From the NCBI RefSeq assembly GCF_024298965.1, contig NZ_CP085193.1, forward strand, positions 1,054,001 through 1,118,000: a stretch of DNA of 64,000 bases. The letters run 5' to 3'. This document shows, in pieces, positions 47,475-56,186 of the stretch; position 1 is the stretch's first letter, and each line of letters begins with the position of its first letter. The notes beneath the pieces were generated by a model. It was given only the letters and a program-made list of their open reading frames with translations, was not told the origin of the DNA and did no database searches. The position numbers were made by a program, and so were the translations under genes. Origin of the DNA: Streptomyces rapamycinicus NRRL 5491. GTDB taxonomy: Bacteria > Actinomycetota > Actinomycetes > Streptomycetales > Streptomycetaceae.

Positions 47475-48230
47475 GGGCGGGCCCTCCCCACCCGCGTTGT
47501 CGCGCAGCCATGCGAAGGAGGTGGCGTACCGCTGGGCGTCTGCGGCGTCGAAGCGGAAGGCCCGGCCGGTGCCGAGCGACGCGACGGTCAGGGCGTCGGT
47601 GTAGAACCCGAGCCGCCGGTCGCGGGTGCGGGCCCGGTCGGCTCGGGCGAGGTCGCCGAGGGTCATCAGGAGCCGGGTGCCGGGGTTGTGGCGGTGGTCC
47701 TCGGAGTCATCGCACTTGACGACGAATTGGTATCCCTCCTGGATCCTGGAGGGCACGCATCCCGGCGAGGGGCAGGGTTCCTCGGTGGCGTACGGCGTCA
47801 CCGGTTCGACGGGGAGCTCGCGGTAGCGCACATAGAGCCCGTAGCGGCGCCCGCCCTCGTCGCCGTCGTTGTCGCAGTCCTCCCCGCAATCCACGCCCAG
47901 CGCGTTGATGCGGCGTTCCCGTACCAGTGCGGTGACGTCGACCCGCTCGGTGCAGGGCACGACGATGTCGTTCCCGGCGCGGTCGAGCGCGTGACCGGGG
48001 TGGACCGCCACGGTTCCGCCGCCGCACGGATCGCAGGTGACGCCGAGGCCGCAGATGACTCCCGGCCCGTACAGGGACCGGTTGTGCAGTCTGGCCTTCG
48101 CCGTCGTGTACTCGACCAGCAGGCTGAGGTCGTCCTCGGTCAGCAGTTGCCCTGCGAAGAAGCGAGGACGTACGAAGGCGGAGGTCCGGGTGGCGTCGCC
48201 ACCGCAGCCGCATCCGCAGTCTGTTCGCAT
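47010..48230 (-). CDS. Cys-rich eCIS-associated protein (C-terminal part doubtful)
   Basis: The open frame is 406 codons, but only the first 250 or so look authentic. The N-terminus has a Cys cluster (MRTDCGCGCGG), then RPRFFAGQLLTEDDL, NRSLYGPGVICGLGV, HPGHALDRAGNDIVVPC and YGLYVRYRELPVEPV. This layout recurs in actinomycete tail/eCIS-associated proteins of unknown role. After about residue 250 (DNAGGEGPP) the frame is simply the antisense of the convergent plus-strand gene, so the original 3' end seems lost near 47,470. It starts two bases before the stop of the next upstream fragment (48,233) and is the last gene of the eCIS operon. That fragment is a paralogue of this protein. Function unknown; a baseplate or periphery component is likely from position. 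Confidence 0.7.
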   Translation of the reverse strand: MRTDCGCGCGGDATRTSAFVRPRFFAGQLLTEDDLSLLVEYTTAKARLHNRSLYGPGVICGLGVTCDPCGGGTVAVHPGHALDRAGNDIVVPCTERVDVTALVRERRINALGVDCGEDCDNDGDEGGRRYGLYVRYRELPVEPVTPYATEEPCPSPGCVPSRIQEGYQFVVKCDDSEDHRHNPGTRLLMTLGDLARADRARTRDRRLGFYTDALTVASLGTGRAFRFDAADAQRYATSFAWLRDNAGGEGPPAPPTAREQDGEQGVAAAFDLVVRIDVLPDPEYGRPARPELGEAVAVHPAAVLEVDVDAEEQGDQVRVAGEDPARDVRHRIGPLRQATALGGYGQPPGQQGEVHHEVQGVGARVGEHEELLGEADAVALPYHLAGPEPPGVEGPGQARHRRVVVA

Positions 48231-48232
48231 GA

Positions 48233-49132
48233 TCAGCGCTCCTTCACGAAGAACCAGCTCTCGAAGACGTCCCCGCCCGCGCCGGTGCCGGACGTCCAGG
48301 GCCCGATGCCCGAGGGCGGGAGGTCGCAGCAGTCGTCACCGCCGTGCTCGGCCGTCAGCGTCGAGCCGGTGCGGATGAGCGGGACGCGCCCGCCCACATG
48401 GGTGCCGTCCACCGGGCGGCAGCAGCGGTCGAGGAGGAACGCGGCGCGCACGGTGATCAGTACGCGGTCGCCGTCCTGCAGCGTCTCGCGCGTGGTCTGG
48501 CGGTAGCGGAACTCCTGGGTGAACTCGTCGCACTCGTCGGACTCGTCGGATTCCAGGTCCGGTTCGGCGAAGCTGCCGCCCATGTACCAGGTGGAGGCGT
48601 TGCGGCCGCTGCCGCCCTCGATCACCTGGAGCTCCACCACACCGGGCCGCAGCGTGTCGGACCGCACGTCGGCGGAGAACCGCACCACGAGCCCGCCGTC
48701 CTGGTCCAGGGTGCCGAGGAGGTCCTTGGCCTCGTCGATGGTGTAGGTGTGGCCGTGGATCCAGTTGATGCCGGTGATCACCGTGGGCAGATGGCGGCCG
48801 AACGGGCGGCGTACGTTCATGTGGACGTGGTTCCGGCGCACCGGCTCGTACCAGTCCACGCAGTCGATCCTGGCCAGCCACAGCACCGTGTGCTCGCACG
48901 GCTCGCAGCAGGTGTCACAGCGCTCGTCCACCGGCGGTTCGCAGCCGGTGACCCGCACCGTGCAGCACTCCTCGGTCCAGCCGAACTCGCAGTCGCCAGT
49001 GTCCGCGCAGCCGTCGTTGTAGACGGCGCGGGTGGGTTCGACGGGCCGCTCGGCGTACTCGACGCCGATCCAGACGGTGTCGGTGTCCCGCTCGTGCGGC
49101 GGCAGCGCCTTCCACAGGTCGATCTCGCAGAG
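48233..49132 (-). pseudogene. Cys-rich eCIS-associated paralogue lacking its N-terminus
   Basis: This frame of 299 codons plus stop begins abruptly at LCEIDLWKALPPHERD, directly after the J-like gene and out of frame with it. It matches the second half of the neighbouring Cys-rich protein: WIGVEYAERPVEPTRAV here aligns with YGLYVRYRELPVEPVTPY there. The expected leading section (FFAGQLLTEDD to ALDRAGNDIVV, roughly 100 residues) is absent. It contains many Cys residues (CDTCCEPCEH) and ends FESWFFVKER. The only in-frame start candidate is an internal GTG at 48,958, without a convincing ribosome site. It is either a deletion product in the strain or an assembly collapse. Function unknown. Confidence 0.6.
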
Positions 49133-51081
49133 AGCCGGGTGACGGCCAGCACGCCCTCGACCGCCAGGAGCCGCCGGACCAGTGCCGTGTGGCGCAGCGC
49201 GCCGCCGAAGGGCCAGCCCGCGCCGTCCTCCCCGCCGCGCAGCGGATCCAGATAGGTGCGCACCGCGTCCCCGGCCCCGGCCAGGACGGCGGCCCGGTCG
49301 AGGTCCGGGTCGAGGGCCACCCAGGACTCCACTCCGACGCGGCGGTACGGCGCGGGGGCGGCGACCACCGTGACCCCGGCGGGGGCGGCCTCGCGCGAGA
49401 GGTAGTCGGCGACTGCCTTGAGGGTCGCGGCGGTGGCGACCGGCGGTTCGTCCGGATCACCGCCCGGCGGTACGGGCGGTACGACGAGGACGCCCACCAC
49501 GCCCGGGATCGGTGCCCCGGCGAAGTCGGGGTGCAGACCGGGCACGCCCCGGGCGCGGGCCACCGAGGCACCGGGCGCGCGGGTGGCGAGCTGCCCGTAG
49601 TCGGCCGGGGCCACCGCCCGGCCGCGGGCGCGCAGTTCACCGGCGCCGCGGCGCATGGCGTCGGCGTCGGGCTCGGCGTCCGTTCCGCCGGAGGCCGGGA
49701 AGGGGTTGCTCACGCCGGTGACGAACGGCAGCGCGGTCACCACCCCGTTGACCGCGCCCGCCGCCACGGCCCCGGCGCTGCCGCCGCCGACGCGGTAGCG
49801 CACGGCGCGGACATTGCGGAAGCCGGGCGGGACGGCGGCGCCGCTGACGCCGTCCCCGAAGGTCACCTCGCCGCTCTCGTGGTCCATCGTGAACACCCGG
49901 TCATCGGCGCCGTACCCGGCCAGGCTCTCCACCTCGCGCCACCGGGACGAGGTTCCGGCCGAGGTGCCCGCCGTGGTGCCGAACACGTCGCCGCCCGTGT
50001 CGTCGTCCACCTCGATGACCACCGAGCCGGAGAGGATGGGCACCTGACTGAGCTTCATGCGCCGCAGCCCGGTCGCCGCCGGGTCCTGGACGGGCTGCAG
50101 CGGCTCGTCCCGGATGGTGCGGGCGGCGGTGGCGGCGACCACGTTCAGCCGCAGCCCGGACAGCGCGGGCGCGGATCCGGCGAAGGCGCCGTGCGCGATC
50201 CGCAGGCGCAGCCAGCGCAGCGGGGGCCGGGTGCCGGACGGACTGCCCGGCCGCCACGACCGCGGGACCCGCAGCTCGACGGTCCCACTGGCGCCGAACC
50301 CGGCCGTGGAGTCCCGCATCAGCTCGGCGGGGACGAGCCGGGTGCCGTCCAGCACGTCCCAGCGCAGCAGCGGCGCGGGCGGCAGCGGCAGGGGCGCGGT
50401 GCCGCCGGAGGCGGCGGGGGCGGGCGGAGCGGCGACGACCACGAAGCCCAGCGACAGCCGCGGATAGGGGGCGGCCGGTCCGGCGAGTCCGATCCACAGC
50501 GCGTTGCCGGGCCGCGGATCGCGGCCGAAGGGCTCGAAGGGACGGCTGGGCCCGGCCGGTCCCAGCGGCAGGGCCTGGATCGTCCCGGCTTCCTGGACGG
50601 CGAGATCGGCGAGGGTGGCCGGGGTGGCGTACAGGTCCTGGTCCGTCTCGTAGACGACCTGGCCCGCCGGGGTCGAGGCGGCGCTCTGGAACCCGGCGGG
50701 GACGAGCACCGAGGCGCCGTCCGGCGGGTTGACGGTGAACTCCAGCAGCGTGGCCGCCGCTCCGGCCGGGCGGCGCCGCACGCCCGCCGTCGCCAGGTGT
50801 TCGGCCAGCACCTTCTCCGGCAGCCGGTTGACGCGGCCGAGTACGGGTTCGGTCTGGGTGCCGAAGAGGCGGACGAGGGCGACACCGGCGTCCTGCCGGT
50901 CGGGGTCGGTCCAGTCCGGGGTGTAGCCCGCGATCCGGCCGCGGACATCGGCGCGGACGGCCTCGCGGGTGGCGTCGACCAGTTCGGGCTGAACGCCCGC
51001 CGGTCCGGGGCCGGGCACGATCCGCCCGTCCTCGCGCTCCCGTTCCCGCGCGTCCCGCTCCCACCACATCTCGCCGGTCAT
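48817..51081 (-). CDS. eCIS baseplate J-like protein, second copy (3' end out of frame)
   Basis: This is a baseplate wedge-type protein (phage J / gp6-like, Pvc12 position). ATG 51081 overlaps the stop of the upstream J-like gene by ATGA. Recognisable segments are DPDRQDAGVALVRLFGTQ near the N-terminus, FTMDHESGEVTFGDGVSG in the middle, APADYGQLATRAPGASVARA, and LRGGEDGAGWPFGGAL near residue 625. The fold links sheath and hub in contractile systems. Codons from about 49,134 down are out of frame: the translation becomes Ser/Thr/Arg-rich noise, while the neighbouring frame encodes the Cys-rich paralogue. The genuine protein is about 649 aa here and is missing its last residues. Confidence 0.85.
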   Translation of the reverse strand: MTGEMWWERDAREREREDGRIVPGPGPAGVQPELVDATREAVRADVRGRIAGYTPDWTDPDRQDAGVALVRLFGTQTEPVLGRVNRLPEKVLAEHLATAGVRRRPAGAAATLLEFTVNPPDGASVLVPAGFQSAASTPAGQVVYETDQDLYATPATLADLAVQEAGTIQALPLGPAGPSRPFEPFGRDPRPGNALWIGLAGPAAPYPRLSLGFVVVAAPPAPAASGGTAPLPLPPAPLLRWDVLDGTRLVPAELMRDSTAGFGASGTVELRVPRSWRPGSPSGTRPPLRWLRLRIAHGAFAGSAPALSGLRLNVVAATAARTIRDEPLQPVQDPAATGLRRMKLSQVPILSGSVVIEVDDDTGGDVFGTTAGTSAGTSSRWREVESLAGYGADDRVFTMDHESGEVTFGDGVSGAAVPPGFRNVRAVRYRVGGGSAGAVAAGAVNGVVTALPFVTGVSNPFPASGGTDAEPDADAMRRGAGELRARGRAVAPADYGQLATRAPGASVARARGVPGLHPDFAGAPIPGVVGVLVVPPVPPGGDPDEPPVATAATLKAVADYLSREAAPAGVTVVAAPAPYRRVGVESWVALDPDLDRAAVLAGAGDAVRTYLDPLRGGEDGAGWPFGGALRHTALVRRLLAVEGVLAVTRLSARSTCGRRCRRTSGTPTPSGSASSTPSGPSNPPAPSTTTAARTLATASSAGPRSAARCGSPAANRRWTSAVTPAASRASTRCCGWPGSTAWTGTSRCAGTTST

Positions 51082-53018
51082 ACCAGCCCCTCCCCCGGTT
51101 CGACGGCGGGCACGGTCCGGGTGTGGACCGTCCGCAGGACGGGCAGCTCCCCGGCACCGAGCGGCACCTCGTCGCACTCCTCGGCCGCGTCGGCCCCGTC
51201 GAGGCCGATCGCCACGGCGGCGACGTCCGCGAGGTCGCCCAGCGCCCGCTGTGCGGCCCGCAGCAGGGCCGAGGGCCGCAGCGGCTGTCCGAACGGCCAG
51301 CCGTCCTGGTCCTCACCGCCCACGAGCGGGTCGAGGAAGCGGCGCAGCGCGGCGGTGAGCGCGGTGGACACGCGGGTGACGTCCGCCGGGTCGCCCGACA
51401 GGGTGACGCGCAGGGCCACCTCGCGGTAGCGGGGCGCGCGGACGAAGACCTCGGAGGTGAGCAGCCGCGCCTGTTCGAGGTGGACGGCGGCCGCGCGCAG
51501 CATCCCGGGGTCGGGGAGCGGCGCGGCCACGAAGTCCTCGCGGGTGAGGTCGTCGCGGGGCGCGGCCGGGACGATGTGGACGGTCACCGCGCCGGGCACC
51601 GTGGCGCACGGGAAGCCGGGGTGCGCGCCGACGGCCGGGTAGGCGCGGGCGATGGCGACGCCGGGCGTCGCACGCGCCAGGGTGACGTAGTCCTCGGCGG
51701 TGACGGCGCGGGTCACCTCCCCCAGGGACGCGGCGGCGCGGCGGCGCGCCTCGGTGGTGGTCTCCGGGTCGGTGCCGCCTTCGGCCCGTACGAGATTGGC
51801 GGCCGAGACCGCTTCCGGAAGGTCCTGGGCGGGGAGCCAGTTGCCGGTCATGCCGCCGTTGCCGATCCGGCCGCCGCCGGTCACGTAGTCGACGTGCGCG
51901 TCCGGGTCCGGGTGGGGGATGCGGCCGGTGAGTCCGTCGCCGAACACCAGCGCGCCCTCGGCCCGGTCGAGCACGAAGATCCGGTCGGCCGGGGAGCCGA
52001 AGGTGAAGTCCGGTGCCGACCGCCACTCCTGGCCCGCCAGGCGCAGCGTCGCCTCCAGGAGTCGGTCGGCGGCGTCCGGCAGGACGAGATGCCGGCCGGG
52101 CAGCCGGAGCCAGGCGCCGATCTGGTCCTGGAGGTCGGCGCCGCTCACGGTGCGGTGCCGGCAGTGGTGTGCGGCGGAGGCGTTGACCGCCAGTTGGAGC
52201 AGGCGGGGCGGGGCCGCGTAGGTGGCGGCCGGGGTGGAGACCAGGAGTCCGGTGTCCCGCGTGGACCAGTCGGCCGGGGGGTGGAGCCGGACCACACCGG
52301 ACCGTCTGAGCCCGCCCGTACCGTCCTCGACCTTCTGATACGCACCGGAGATGTCCGTGCCCGGCCGGAACCACGACCAGGTCAGCTCGGCGGGCGGTGG
52401 TACGTCGGCGACCGCCCCGGGCAGCCACGACGGCGCGGACGCGGTGGGCGCGTCCAGCTCCACGAGCAGCCCGATCGGGCCGGGCGCGGGGTGGTCCCCG
52501 GTGAGCGGCAGGGTGAACCGGACCCGCGCCGGGGCGCCGTCGCTCGCCAGCAGCGCGATGCCGCGCCGGGCCCGCAGGTCCGCCGTGCGGTCGCGGTCGG
52601 TCCACACGGTGACCTCACCGCCCTCGGCGAGCGGCAGCACGGCCAGGTCGTCGTCGAGGGTGAAGACCACCTGCCCGGTGGGGTCCCGGGTCAGCGCCGT
52701 TCCGGCGGGGACGAGCGGGACCGCGGTGCCCTCCTGCCGGGCGTCGAGGCGCAGCACGGTGGCGGCGGGGCGGGCCGGGCGCGGCGGTTCGAGGCCGAGC
52801 AGCCGCAGTATGGCGACCACGAGCGCGTCCGGCACCTGGTCGAGCCAGTACAGCCGCTGTTCGAGGAGGTAGGCGAAGAGTTCGAGGAGGGTGACGCCGG
52901 GGTCGACGGGCGCGTGCAGCGTCCAGGTGCCGTCGGACTCGGCGGGGATCCGGCGGCGGATGGCCGCCATCATGTCGGCCCAGGTGAGGTCGTCCAGCTT
53001 CGGCGCGGGCAGGGTCAC
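51078..53018 (-). CDS. eCIS baseplate J-like assembly protein, first copy
   Basis: This 646-aa intact protein belongs to the putative baseplate assembly family (phage J / gp6, Pvc11 position). It starts at GTG 53018, overlapping the gp25-like gene by four bases. An N-terminal PVDPGVTLLELFAYLLEQRLYWLDQ segment matches the conserved start of the family. RIFVLDRAEGALVFGDGLTG is the mid-protein core, and VTAEDYVTLARATPGVAIARA and LVGGEDQDGWPFGQPL are the C-terminal landmarks. The same landmarks recur in the downstream copy, so the two are paralogues, as usual in eCIS loci. It probably forms the baseplate wedge that triggers sheath contraction. Confidence 0.93.
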   Translation of the reverse strand: MTLPAPKLDDLTWADMMAAIRRRIPAESDGTWTLHAPVDPGVTLLELFAYLLEQRLYWLDQVPDALVVAILRLLGLEPPRPARPAATVLRLDARQEGTAVPLVPAGTALTRDPTGQVVFTLDDDLAVLPLAEGGEVTVWTDRDRTADLRARRGIALLASDGAPARVRFTLPLTGDHPAPGPIGLLVELDAPTASAPSWLPGAVADVPPPAELTWSWFRPGTDISGAYQKVEDGTGGLRRSGVVRLHPPADWSTRDTGLLVSTPAATYAAPPRLLQLAVNASAAHHCRHRTVSGADLQDQIGAWLRLPGRHLVLPDAADRLLEATLRLAGQEWRSAPDFTFGSPADRIFVLDRAEGALVFGDGLTGRIPHPDPDAHVDYVTGGGRIGNGGMTGNWLPAQDLPEAVSAANLVRAEGGTDPETTTEARRRAAASLGEVTRAVTAEDYVTLARATPGVAIARAYPAVGAHPGFPCATVPGAVTVHIVPAAPRDDLTREDFVAAPLPDPGMLRAAAVHLEQARLLTSEVFVRAPRYREVALRVTLSGDPADVTRVSTALTAALRRFLDPLVGGEDQDGWPFGQPLRPSALLRAAQRALGDLADVAAVAIGLDGADAAEECDEVPLGAGELPVLRTVHTRTVPAVEPGEGLV

Positions 53019-53437
53019 GGTGTGCCCCCGGTGAGGCCCGTGAGTCCGGTGAGCCCGGTGTAGAACGGGAACACCAGGTTCGCCTTGGTGTTGCTGCGCC
53101 GGATGCGGTAGACGATCGATACGGTGATCCGCGACTCGTCGGCCGGGTCGGCCTCCGCGCGGACCTCCTCCAGTTCCACCCGCGGCTCATGGTCGCGCAC
53201 GGCGACGGCGATCGACTGCTCCAGGTCGCGCAGGTTCTGCACACTGCCGGGCGCGAACACCAACTCCTGGGCCCGGGTGCCCAGTTCGGGACGCATCACG
53301 CGCTCGCCGGCGCCGGTGAGGAGCAGCGCCCGCAGACAGTGCTCGATGCTCTCCTCGCCGACGGCGTAGCCGAGCCGCCCGGACGCGTCGGGCAGGATCG
53401 GGAACCGCCAGCCGGTTCCGAGGAACTCCTCGCTCAT
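53015..53437 (-). CDS. eCIS gp25-like baseplate wedge protein
   Basis: This 140-aa protein of the T4 gp25 / GPW family (Pvc9 position) is the usual family length. LGTGWRFPI opens the domain, SIEHCLRALLLTGAGERVMRPELG is the family core, and LEQSIAVAVRDHEPRVELEEV follows with the conserved E-P-R. In contractile systems this protein starts sheath polymerisation at the baseplate. The ATG start overlaps the stop of the spike gene (ATGA), and its own stop overlaps the J-like start (GTGA). The C-terminus has an odd Thr-Gly-Leu repeat (TGLTGLTGLTGG). Confidence 0.93.
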   Translation of the reverse strand: MSEEFLGTGWRFPILPDASGRLGYAVGEESIEHCLRALLLTGAGERVMRPELGTRAQELVFAPGSVQNLRDLEQSIAVAVRDHEPRVELEEVRAEADPADESRITVSIVYRIRRSNTKANLVFPFYTGLTGLTGLTGGTP

Positions 53438-54135
53438 GCCGTCCTCGCCTTCTTGGCCAGCACGGCGGGGGTGAGCGGCGGAGCCGGCGGGCCGGTGGGC
53501 CCGGCGGCGGAGGGGTGGGTGTGGGTGTTGAACGCCTGGAGCAGCGCGTAGCCGAGTACGAGGGGTTCGGTGGCGCCGCCGCCGAGGTCGATGGAGGGGG
53601 AATCGACGGTCAGCTTGGGCGCCTTGAGGGTGATCTCGCCCTGCGCGGTCACGGTGACGCTGCCGCCCTCGGCCGCGGTGATGCGGATCGCCTTGCCCTG
53701 GTCGTCCAGCTCCACGACGTGTCCGGCGGCGGAGGTGATCCGTACGGCGGCCTTGGACCGGGTGTCGTCCAGAAGCACCTCATGGCCGTGGCGGGTCCGG
53801 ACGATCTTCTGGTCGCGGCCTTCGGTGCGGGCGGTCGGCGGTTTGTCCTCGCCGTTGTAGAGGCCGCCCAGCACGATCGGGTACCGCATGTCCCCGTGGA
53901 CGAAGGCGACCAGCACCTCGTCGCCCTTCTCGGGGACGAACACCGAGCCGTAGCCGCCTCCCGCGTAGAGCTGGCTGACCCGGACCCAGTCGGTGACCGT
54001 GGTGTCGTCGAACCACGGGAACTTCAGCTTGACCTGGCCCTCGTCGTCGCCCTCGTTCTCCACGACGAGCGCCTCGACCACGCCGTAGTAGCGCTTGTCG
54101 GTGGAGCGGGCGCGTGGCGTGCCCCTCATCGTCAC
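53434..54135 (-). CDS. eCIS spike protein, gpV / gp5-like
   Basis: This 233-aa protein of the phage baseplate assembly protein V family (VgrG spike-type). YYGVVEALVVENEGDDEGQVKLKFP forms the OB-fold, with the typical FVPEKGDEVLVAFVHGDMRYPIVLGGLYNG. A C-terminal beta-helix-like series (VRITSAAGHVVELDD, IRITAAEGGSVTV) is followed by HTHPS, often seen where a PAAR cap binds. It should form the central needle under the inner tube. It follows the gpD-like hub gene with a four-base overlap. Hub and spike are separate genes here rather than one fused VgrG. Confidence 0.93.
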   Translation of the reverse strand: MTMRGTPRARSTDKRYYGVVEALVVENEGDDEGQVKLKFPWFDDTTVTDWVRVSQLYAGGGYGSVFVPEKGDEVLVAFVHGDMRYPIVLGGLYNGEDKPPTARTEGRDQKIVRTRHGHEVLLDDTRSKAAVRITSAAGHVVELDDQGKAIRITAAEGGSVTVTAQGEITLKAPKLTVDSPSIDLGGGATEPLVLGYALLQAFNTHTHPSAAGPTGPPAPPLTPAVLAKKARTA

Positions 54136-55313
54136 TGGTCCCCCTGGTGGATCCGCCGTGCGGTGAACTGGGTGAAGAACCCACTGGTGTTGAGGGTGTG
54201 CTCGACGCGCTTGACGAAGTAGGTGCCCGAGAAGCGGTGGCCGAGGCCGTAGATCTCCAGGTTGTCGCCGGGCCGCAGTTCGGGCAGGCCCGCCACCTTG
54301 CCGGTCGCGGTGATGAACTCGTAGGCCCGCTCGCGCAGCAGGCTGATCGCCAGTTCGCGGGCCTCCTGGTCGCTGCCCACGGGTGCGTCCACCACGACCT
54401 CCTGACGGCCCTGCAGAGTGGACTCCGCGACCTGCGGCCCGCTCTGCCCGTCGGCCGTGTTCTGCCCGGCCGGGAGGTTCTCGGCGGTCGCGGTGAACGC
54501 GATGGGCTGTTTGGTACGGGGGTCCCAGCCGCGCACGGTGACCTTGCTGACCTGCTGGGAGACGGTCAGCGTCGGGGTGAACTCCATCAGGTTGGGGACC
54601 AGCCCCTCGGGCTGACCCGTGGGGCCGGTGCTCAGCCCGGGCGCGTACGCCAGCCGGTACAGCCGGATCGGGCGGCCGTCGCGGCCGTCGGTCGGCTTGG
54701 TGAAGTACAGCGTGTCCTCGCCGGTCTTGGCGTCCGGCAGGATGTAGCAGTCGAAGTCGAGCCGCTTGGCCCGCTCCAGCAGGAACGTCGCGTCGTCCTG
54801 GTTCTTCTGCACCACCACGTCGTGGGTGGGCCCTTCCCGGGTGACCTCGATGCGCAGGTGGTTGCGCTGGGCGATCTGCTCGGCGATGCGCCAGTCCGGC
54901 AGATTGCGGTAGATCTTGGTCTCGTTCTCGGTGGGCTTGCGGTCCTTGAGCCGCAGCAGCCCGTCCACGCCGCTGACCTGGACGGTGGGCGACGCGCCGT
55001 CGGTGAACTTCGGACTGAGCGTGGCGATGGTCCCGGTGGCGACGGTGAGCAGCTTGTCGGCGTAGCCGAGCCGGACCGAGACCCGGCCGCCGAGCCGGAA
55101 GCGCGGCGAATCGCTGTGCTTGAACCGCAGATTGGCGTCGTCCCAGTTGTTCAGGGTGAGGTCGAAGCCGGACAGCTCGTCGATGTCCCGGTTCACCTTG
55201 ATGTCGATGATGTCGTTCTTGGCGGACGGGTCCATCTCCAGGCCCTCGATGCGCACGTCGAACTCGGGCGCGTAGCGGTCGGGCGAGGCGACCTCGGGGG
55301 TGGGGGTGCTCAT
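54132..55313 (-). CDS. eCIS hub protein, phage late control gpD-like
   Basis: This 393-aa protein of the gpD / VgrG N-terminal family (Pvc8 position). An N-terminal DVRIEGLEMDPSAKNDIID is followed by VSVRLGYADKLLTVATGTIA, FLLERAKRLDFDCYI and a C-terminal DNLEIYGLGHRFSGTYFVKR. It makes the trimeric hub between tube and spike. ATG 55313 lies ten bases after the LysM gene stops. The spike gene begins four bases before this stop. Length and motif order are normal. Confidence 0.93.
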   Translation of the reverse strand: MSTPTPEVASPDRYAPEFDVRIEGLEMDPSAKNDIIDIKVNRDIDELSGFDLTLNNWDDANLRFKHSDSPRFRLGGRVSVRLGYADKLLTVATGTIATLSPKFTDGASPTVQVSGVDGLLRLKDRKPTENETKIYRNLPDWRIAEQIAQRNHLRIEVTREGPTHDVVVQKNQDDATFLLERAKRLDFDCYILPDAKTGEDTLYFTKPTDGRDGRPIRLYRLAYAPGLSTGPTGQPEGLVPNLMEFTPTLTVSQQVSKVTVRGWDPRTKQPIAFTATAENLPAGQNTADGQSGPQVAESTLQGRQEVVVDAPVGSDQEARELAISLLRERAYEFITATGKVAGLPELRPGDNLEIYGLGHRFSGTYFVKRVEHTLNTSGFFTQFTARRIHQGDQ

Positions 55314-55323
55314 CGCGCGCTCC

Positions 55324-55995
55324 TCACGCCAGCCGGGGCACGGTCAGCACCCGGCCCGGCCGCAGGTCCCGCGGGTCGCTGATGCCATTGGCGCGCGCCA
55401 GCTCCCGCCAGGCGTCGGGCCGCCGGTACAGCGCGGCGGAGATGGAGCTGAGGGTGTCGCCGCGGCGCACCACATAGCTCTTCTCCACCGTGGGCGACGA
55501 GCGGGGCGTCTCGGCGACCTGTGCGGCGGCGGTGCGGAACTCCTTGAGCGAGAGGTCCAGCATGGCCCGCAGCGGTACGCCGTCCGGCCGGAACAGCTGG
55601 TAGTTGACGTCCAGCTTCTCCACGACGCCGGTGAAGACCTCCTCGTCCCAGACGAACCGGACGACCGGTGGCGCGTGTTCGCGGCTGTCGGGCCGCAGCA
55701 GGTTGCGCACCGCGTCGACGTAGGCCTTCCGTACATTCTCCAGGGTGTCGGAGGTGTCCACCAGCGCCTGCACGCTGAGGGTCTCCGTGCCGCCGCGGAC
55801 GTACTGCAGGGGCGGTGTCTCCAGGCCTGGGATGGTGATCTCGGCGAATGTGTTGCTCTTGCTCAGCTTGTAGTCGGTGGGGTTGAACCGCAGCGGGATC
55901 CGCCGCTGCCGCTCGTCGGCGATCACCGGCCGGACGATCTCCAGCCGGGCCCGGGCGGCACCCTGCCGGGCGAAGGACACGGGCGTCACGCTCAT
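55324..55995 (-). CDS. eCIS LysM-domain protein (Pvc7-like)
   Basis: This 223-aa protein starts at ATG 55995, overlapping the preceding small gene by ATGA. The first two thirds carry the Pvc7 / gp53-like tail section (IPLRFNPTDYKLSKSNTF, VRFVWDEEVFTGVVEKLDVNY, LRAMLDLSLKEF). Residues from about 170 form one LysM repeat (YVVRRGDTLSSISAALYRRP to RVLTVPRLA). In eCIS and phages this protein sits at the baseplate between tube and hub, and LysM-type domains there help to join the parts. An in-frame ATG further upstream (56,079) would run into the small gene and is rejected. Confidence 0.9.
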   Translation of the reverse strand: MSVTPVSFARQGAARARLEIVRPVIADERQRRIPLRFNPTDYKLSKSNTFAEITIPGLETPPLQYVRGGTETLSVQALVDTSDTLENVRKAYVDAVRNLLRPDSREHAPPVVRFVWDEEVFTGVVEKLDVNYQLFRPDGVPLRAMLDLSLKEFRTAAAQVAETPRSSPTVEKSYVVRRGDTLSSISAALYRRPDAWRELARANGISDPRDLRPGRVLTVPRLA

Positions 55996-56186
55996 GAACG
56001 GCCCTCCGCATCGCCGAAGCGCCTTTCCGCCTCGGTGTGTTTGGCGCGTGCGCACTGGTCCTCGTACAACTTCGCCCACGCCTGGATGTGCTGGTTGAAC
56101 AGGCGGGTGAACACGGCGCCGTCGTCGCCGTCCACCTGGAACCGGACCTCGAGGTGGTGAATGGTCACCTTCGGCACCTCGGTCAC
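55992..56186 (-). CDS. Small eCIS protein at the Pvc6 position
   Basis: This 64-aa protein begins at GTG 56186, overlapping the second tube gene by GTGA, and ends overlapping the LysM gene by ATGA. Its sequence opens MTEVPKVTIHHLEVRFQV and contains FTRLFNQHIQAWAKLYEDQ. A protein of about this size sits at the same place (tube, small protein, LysM) in PVC-type clusters. Similarity to the small Pvc6-type (DUF5908-like) proteins is likely by length and position but uncertain by sequence. Overlaps on both sides make it a real gene. Confidence 0.75.
   Translation of the reverse strand: MTEVPKVTIHHLEVRFQVDGDDGAVFTRLFNQHIQAWAKLYEDQCARAKHTEAERRFGDAEGRS

Noticed and set aside
45537..48506. Reading the plus-strand frame to 48,506 as one protein
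   Set aside because: Up to 46,974 it is out of frame with the giant gene, and after about 47,474 it is antisense of the Cys-rich eCIS gene. Only 46,971-47,474 looks like protein.
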